This document shows, one piece after another, positions 36,921-42,508 of a stretch of DNA of 42,508 bases. A model generated the notes under the pieces. The model saw only the letters and a list, made by a program, of their open reading frames with translations, did no database searches and was not told the origin of the DNA. The stretch's first letter is position 1, and the number at the start of each line of letters is the position of its first letter. Source of the stretch: Immundisolibacterales bacterium (lineage in GTDB: Bacteria > Pseudomonadota > Gammaproteobacteria > HK1); contig JAPOPW010000049.1 in NCBI GenBank assembly GCA_026712715.1, forward strand, positions 1 to 42,508, given 5' to 3'. Both the position numbers and the translations under genes were made by a program.

Positions 36921-38567
36921 ATGACAGTCGAGTTTCGAACCCATCCGAGCCGTTACCGGCACTGGTCGATCGAGGTCGAGGGGCCGGTCGCCACCCTGCG
37001 GCTGGAGGTGGACGAGCACGGCGGCATCGGATCCGGCTACGAGCTCAAGCTCAATTCCTACGATCTCGGCGTGGACATCGAGCTCCACGACGCGGTGCAG
37101 CGTCTTCGCTTCGAGCATCCGGAGGTCGGGGCGGTGGTGATCACCTCCGCGCGTGACCGGGTATTCTCGGCCGGCGCAAACATCCGGATGCTCGGCCGGT
37201 CCGGCCATTCCGACAAGGTGAACTTCTGCAAGTTCACCAACGAGACGCGCAATGCCATCGAGGACGCGTGCACGCACTCGGGCCAGCGCTACCTCGCGGC
37301 GCTGAACGGCGCGGCGGCCGGCGGCGGCTACGAGCTGGCTCTTGCTTGCGACTGGATCATGCTGGTCGACGACGGTTCGAGCGCGGTGTCGTTGCCCGAG
37401 GTGCCCCTTCTCGGCGTCCTGCCGGGCACGGGCGGCCTTACCCGGGTCGTCGACAAGCGCAAGGTGCGGCGCGACCACGCGGACTTCTTCTGCACGGTGG
37501 AGGAGGGGGTGCGGGGGCGGCGCGCCCTCGACTGGCGTCTCGTCGACGAGCTCGCCCCGCGGTCGCGTTTCGCCGAAGCGGTGGGTGAGCGGGCGGAGGC
37601 CCTCGCGGCGGGCCGCCCGCCCGCGCGCGGCATCGCATGGCCCGACCTCGAGTGCGAGTCCGGAACGGACACGCGCCGCTACCGGCACGTCGAGGTGACC
37701 ATCGACCGCACCGCCCGCACCGCCGACCTCCTGCTTCGCGGACCGGAACGCGACCCGCCGCCGAACGGGGCGGGAATCGAGGCGCAGGGCACGGGGTTCT
37801 GGCCGCTCGCGCTGGCCCGCGAGCTCGACGACGCGATCCTGTGGCTGCGGCACAACGAGCTCGAGATCGGGACCTGGCTCCTTCGCTCGCGCGGCGATCT
37901 CTCCCGGGTCCTCGCCTGCGACGAGCTTCTCGACGTCGAGCGCGACCACTGGCTCGCGCGCGAGGTTCGCCTGTTCTGGAAGCGCATTCTCAAGCGCCTG
38001 GACGTGGTCGGGCGCAGCCAGATTGCCCTCGTCGAGCCGTGGAGCTGCTTCGTCGGCACCCTCCTCGAGCTCGTGCTCGGCGCGGACCGCGCGTACATGC
38101 TCCGGGGTGACGAGTACGAGGAGCGGCCGGTGCGGCCCGCGCAGGTTGCGCTCGGTCCGCTGAATTTCGGCGACTATCCCGCGGTGAACGGCCTCACCCG
38201 CCTCGCCATGCGATACCCGGAGGAAGAACGAGTACCGGAAACGCTCCGCAACGCGGTCGGGCGCCCCCTCGACGCGGAAGCCGCGGACGCGTTCCGAATC
38301 GTGACCTTCACGCCGGACGACATCGACTGGGAAGACGAGGTGCGGGTGGCCGTCGAAGAGCGGTCGAGCTTCTCGCCGGACGCCCTCGTCGGCATGGAGG
38401 CGAGTCTTCGCTTTCCGGGACCCGAGACGATGGAATCGAAGATATTCGGGCGCCTGAGCGCGTGGCAGAATTGGATATTCCAGCGCCCCAACGCGGTGGG
38501 GGAGCGCGGCGCGCTCATGCTATACGGTACGGGGCGCGGGGCCGACTTCGACCGGCGGAGGGTCTGA
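36921..38567 (+). CDS. boxC: 2,3-epoxybenzoyl-CoA dihydrolase (BoxC)
   Basis: A 548-residue enzyme, close to the length of Azoarcus BoxC, that opens the ring of 2,3-epoxybenzoyl-CoA to give a semialdehyde-CoA and formate. It is two crotonase-like halves: the first has RVFSAGANIRML and AALNGAAAGGGYELALACD (oxyanion hole and Glu), then SLPEVPLLGVLPGTGGLTR; the second has the BoxC-specific AILWLRHNELEIGTW and FGDYPAVNGLTRL. The ending WQNWIFQRPNAVGERGAL is also characteristic. The GGAG ribosome site lies inside the end of the preceding small gene. boxB follows 2 bp later. Confidence 0.95.
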   Translation: MTVEFRTHPSRYRHWSIEVEGPVATLRLEVDEHGGIGSGYELKLNSYDLGVDIELHDAVQRLRFEHPEVGAVVITSARDRVFSAGANIRMLGRSGHSDKVNFCKFTNETRNAIEDACTHSGQRYLAALNGAAAGGGYELALACDWIMLVDDGSSAVSLPEVPLLGVLPGTGGLTRVVDKRKVRRDHADFFCTVEEGVRGRRALDWRLVDELAPRSRFAEAVGERAEALAAGRPPARGIAWPDLECESGTDTRRYRHVEVTIDRTARTADLLLRGPERDPPPNGAGIEAQGTGFWPLALARELDDAILWLRHNELEIGTWLLRSRGDLSRVLACDELLDVERDHWLAREVRLFWKRILKRLDVVGRSQIALVEPWSCFVGTLLELVLGADRAYMLRGDEYEERPVRPAQVALGPLNFGDYPAVNGLTRLAMRYPEEERVPETLRNAVGRPLDAEAADAFRIVTFTPDDIDWEDEVRVAVEERSSFSPDALVGMEASLRFPGPETMESKIFGRLSAWQNWIFQRPNAVGERGALMLYGTGRGADFDRRRV

Positions 38568-38569
38568 AC

Positions 38570-40000
<1,431 letters not shown>

Positions 40001-40017
40001 ACCGCCTCGGAAGGACC

Positions 40018-41601
40018 ATGTTCTCGACCATCGACGTCACCGTCCACCCGCCCCGGGTGGACATCCCCCGCGAGTACAACGCGGCGACGGACATCGTGGA
40101 ACGCCACCTCGGCACGGAGCGGGAGGACCACGTCGCGCTCATCGACGCGGACGGAGCCTGGACCTACGCGGAGCTGGCGGAGCGCGTCAACCGGGCCGGG
40201 AACGCCTTGCTCGACCTTGGCGTGCGGATGGAGAACCGGGTCGCGATGTGCCTGCTCGACTCGGTCGACTTCCCGGCGGTCTTTCTCGGCGCGATCAAGG
40301 CCGGGGCGGTTCCGGTCCCTCTCAACACCCTGCTGACCGCCGCCGACTACGACTACATGCTCCGCGACAGCCGGGCCCACACCCTGGTGGTGAGCGCCGA
40401 GCTCTTCCCGACCTTCGCCCCCATTCTGCGCGGGCAGCCATGGCTCCGGTACGTGGTGGTCGCGGGCGACGGCGCCGGCGAGGAGGTTCCGCGCCTCGCC
40501 GACCTGCTGGACGAGGCGGAAGCCGAGCTCGAGCCCGCGCCCACCACCTCGGACGACGTCGCCTTCTGGCTCTATACCTCCGGGACGACGGGCTCCCCCA
40601 AGGGAGCGATGCACCTGCATCGCCACCTCGTGCACACGGTGGCCGGCTACGGGCTAGCGGTGCTCGGTGTGGCTCCGGACGACGTCGTCTTCTCGGCCGC
40701 GAAGCTGTTCTTCGCCTACGGGCTCGGGAACGCCCTGACCATACCGCTCTACGTCGGGGCGACCGCCGTGCTCCATCCGGGCCGCCCGACCCCGGATGCG
40801 GTGATGCGGGTCCTGCGCGAGCGGCAGCCGACCCTGTTCTTCGGAGTGCCGACCCTCTACGGCAACGTTCTCGCGGACCCCGCGAACGACCGCGCGGCCG
40901 GCTCGCCCCGGCTTCGGTGCTGCATCTCCGCCGGCGAGCCTCTCCCGGTCGGCGTGGCCCGGGCGTGGGAGGAGCGGTTCGGCATCGCGCCCCTGGACGG
41001 GATCGGCACCACCGAGATGCTGCACGTCTTCCTGACCAATCGCCCCGGGGAACATCGCTACGGGACGACCGGGCGCGAGGCGGTGCCGGGGTACGAGGTC
41101 AGGCTCGTCGGCGACGACGGCGAGCCGGTTGCCGAAGGGGAGATCGGCGAGCTGTGCGTGCGGGGAACCACCGCCGCCGTCGCCTACTGGAACCAGCGCG
41201 AGAAGAGCCTCGCTTCGTTTCACGGTCCCTGGACCCGGACGGGAGACAAGTACCGTCGCGACGAGGACGGGTACTTCGTGTGCGCCGGGCGCACGGACGA
41301 CATGCTCAAGGTGGGCGGGATCTGGGTCTCGCCGTTCGAGGTGGAGGGAGCGCTCATCGAGCACGACGCGGTTCTCGAAGCGGCGGTGGTGGGCGAGAAG
41401 GACGAGAGGGACCTCGTCAAGCCGAAGGCGTTCGTCGTCCTGGTCGATCCCGTCCGTGCCTCGTCCGCGCTCGCCGAGGAGCTCAAGGAGTTCGTCAAGG
41501 AGCGTCTCGCCCCCTACAAGTACCCGCGCTGGATCGAGTTCACCGGCGAGCTTCCGAAGACCGCGACGGGCAAGATCAAGCGATTCCAGTTGCGGACGTG
41601 A
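40018..41601 (+). CDS. Benzoate-CoA ligase
   Basis: A 527-residue AMP-forming acyl-CoA synthetase that should activate benzoate to benzoyl-CoA. The ATP-binding loop YTSGTTGSPKG lies near 186-196, followed by GAMHLHRHL; the acceptor region has GIGTTEMLHVFLTNRPGEHRYGTTG, characteristic of benzoate and hydroxybenzoate ligases (BclA/BadA); the hinge motif is GRTDDMLKVGG and the catalytic Lys is K519 (TATGK). The N-terminus (PREYNAATDIVERHL) also matches the benzoate ligase subgroup. It follows boxB by 17 bp, so the activating and ring-opening enzymes are made together. Confidence 0.92.
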   Translation: MFSTIDVTVHPPRVDIPREYNAATDIVERHLGTEREDHVALIDADGAWTYAELAERVNRAGNALLDLGVRMENRVAMCLLDSVDFPAVFLGAIKAGAVPVPLNTLLTAADYDYMLRDSRAHTLVVSAELFPTFAPILRGQPWLRYVVVAGDGAGEEVPRLADLLDEAEAELEPAPTTSDDVAFWLYTSGTTGSPKGAMHLHRHLVHTVAGYGLAVLGVAPDDVVFSAAKLFFAYGLGNALTIPLYVGATAVLHPGRPTPDAVMRVLRERQPTLFFGVPTLYGNVLADPANDRAAGSPRLRCCISAGEPLPVGVARAWEERFGIAPLDGIGTTEMLHVFLTNRPGEHRYGTTGREAVPGYEVRLVGDDGEPVAEGEIGELCVRGTTAAVAYWNQREKSLASFHGPWTRTGDKYRRDEDGYFVCAGRTDDMLKVGGIWVSPFEVEGALIEHDAVLEAAVVGEKDERDLVKPKAFVVLVDPVRASSALAEELKEFVKERLAPYKYPRWIEFTGELPKTATGKIKRFQLRT

Positions 41602-42374
41602 CCGATTCGGGCTTCCTTGCCGTCGAGGGAGGACGGCTCGAGTGCGCCCGGTGGGGAACGACGGGGTCGCTCGAGGGCCCACCCCTCGTCCTGCTCCATG
41701 AAGGGCTCGGCTGCGTGAGCATGTGGCGCGACTGGCCGGCCGCCGTAGCCGAAGCGACCGGCCGCGAAGTCCTCGCGTACAGCCGTTTCGGCTACGGCGG
41801 CTCGAGCCCGGCCGAGCTTCCCCGCCCGCTCGACTTCATGCATCGCGAGGCGAGGCGCATCCTCCCGCAGGTGATCGAGCGGACCGGGTTGGTACGCCCG
41901 GTCCTCGTCGGACACAGCGACGGGGGCACCATCGCCCTGCTGTGCGCGGCGGCCGGCGAGGTCCCGCTCGCCGGCGTGGTTACCCTCGCCGCGCACGCGT
42001 TCAACGAGCCGCGCTGCATCGCCGGGATCGAGACCGCGCGAGACTCTTTCCTCGACGGAACGCTCCGCGAGAGACTCGCCCGGCACCACGGCGAGCGGAC
42101 CGACGACGCCTTTCGAGGATGGTGCGACGCCTGGCTCGACCCGCGGTTCGAGCGCTGGAGCATCGAGGACGAGCTCGCCGGGGTGGACGTGCCCGTGCTC
42201 GCGGTGCAGGGCCGGGACGACGCCTATGGCACCTTGCGCCAGGTCGAGGTCATCGCGAAGCGAATTGCCGGACCGTGCCGGACCCTGGTCCTGGACGACT
42301 GCGGTCACTCTCCGCACCGGGACCGGGAACGGGAGACGACCGAAGCAATCGTTCGATTCGTCGCGGAGCTCTAG
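41598..42374 (+). CDS. Alpha/beta hydrolase of the box cluster
   Basis: A 258-residue hydrolase. The nucleophile elbow is VGHSDGG (Ser107), the acid lies in QGRDDAYG, and the His is in DCGHSPHRD. LHEGLGCVSMWRDWP provides the oxyanion-hole strand. GTG 41598 overlaps the ligase stop codon by 4 bases (GTGA), indicating translational coupling. Enol-lactonase-like hydrolases of this kind often accompany box genes; it may hydrolyse a lactone or a CoA thioester to recycle trapped CoA. The exact substrate is unknown. Confidence 0.87.
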   Translation: MTDSGFLAVEGGRLECARWGTTGSLEGPPLVLLHEGLGCVSMWRDWPAAVAEATGREVLAYSRFGYGGSSPAELPRPLDFMHREARRILPQVIERTGLVRPVLVGHSDGGTIALLCAAAGEVPLAGVVTLAAHAFNEPRCIAGIETARDSFLDGTLRERLARHHGERTDDAFRGWCDAWLDPRFERWSIEDELAGVDVPVLAVQGRDDAYGTLRQVEVIAKRIAGPCRTLVLDDCGHSPHRDRERETTEAIVRFVAEL

Positions 42375-42508
42375 CCCGCATGTTGCATGAAGGTCGCGAT
42401 TTTGTTTTCTGGCGCGTTGTTTCGCTTTCTTCGGAGCGTTTTCGAGAGGTCGGTCGGCGGTTGATGGCCCGGAGGGTCGGTGTGGAGCGGGGGAGAGGGG
42501 CATTTCAG

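Noticed and set aside
42375..42508. Possible BoxR operator (TGCATGAA near 42384) or a new gene after the hydrolase
   Set aside because: Only one TGCA half-site is visible and no open frame with a ribosome site begins before the window ends.

Overview
The window is chromosomal DNA of a GC-rich proteobacterium. I read it as a free-living or host-associated gammaproteobacterium, because of the tig-clpP-clpX-lon order followed by ppiD and fabI, the close spacing of surE and an NlpD-type gene, and adk, rppH and dsbC-like genes. Apart from one low-GC patch at the left edge and one accessory island (about 16.25-23.3 kb), composition and gene density are uniform.

Layout. (1) 1-5.0 kb, minus strand: a partial sugar-type ABC importer (binding protein cut or disrupted at the left edge, plus its ATPase) behind a phytanoyl-CoA-dioxygenase-like gene, then an IPNS-like 2-oxoglutarate oxygenase, a GFA-family zinc protein and an SDR. 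(2) 5.1-9.8 kb, plus strand: a five-gene acyl-CoA catabolic operon (SDR, enoyl-CoA hydratase, SDR-like protein without the catalytic Tyr, CaiB-type CoA-transferase, SDR) with a recognisable promoter. (3) 9.8-16.25 kb: tRNA-Leu(UAG), trigger factor, ClpP, ClpX, Lon, tRNA-Val(UAC), tRNA-Asp(GUC). (4) 16.25-23.3 kb: an accessory island between tRNA-Asp and ppiD. It holds an unrecognised, tightly packed three-gene cassette, two exported proteins, an IS3-family element, and the N-terminal stub of a tyrosine recombinase. A complete 815-nt ORF-less group II intron is inserted inside the IS3 transposase gene. (5) 23.3-28.7 kb: ppiD, HNH endonuclease, fabI, and an MltD-like LysM transglycosylase. (6) 28.8-36.9 kb: SAM methyltransferase, rnhA, DnaQ-type exonuclease, a 25-residue membrane peptide beside a PuuD-like membrane protein, surE, nlpD-like, Mth938-like, adk, rppH, a hypothetical, dsbC-like, and a 53-residue membrane protein. 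(7) 36.9-42.4 kb: aerobic benzoate degradation through benzoyl-CoA epoxidation (boxC, boxB, benzoate-CoA ligase, alpha/beta hydrolase).

How it works together. Regions 2 and 7 point to breakdown of carboxylic and aromatic acids as CoA thioesters. BclA-type ligase makes benzoyl-CoA, BoxB epoxidises it, and BoxC opens the ring hydrolytically; the BoxA reductase and BoxD dehydrogenase must lie outside the window. Region 3 is the cytoplasmic protein folding and quality-control cluster.

Most notable observations: (a) the group II intron at 21005-21819. Domain V is a canonical 34-nt hairpin, domain VI carries a bulged A seven nucleotides from the 3' end, and removal of the intron rejoins the IS3 transposase frame exactly after its first catalytic Asp. 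(b) The uncharacterised three-gene cassette at 16577-18458 in a tRNA-linked island, which is the best candidate here for an undescribed system. (c) The IS3 terminal TGA supplies the stop codon of the neighbouring exported-protein gene. (d) Two very small membrane-protein genes sit next to recognisable partners.
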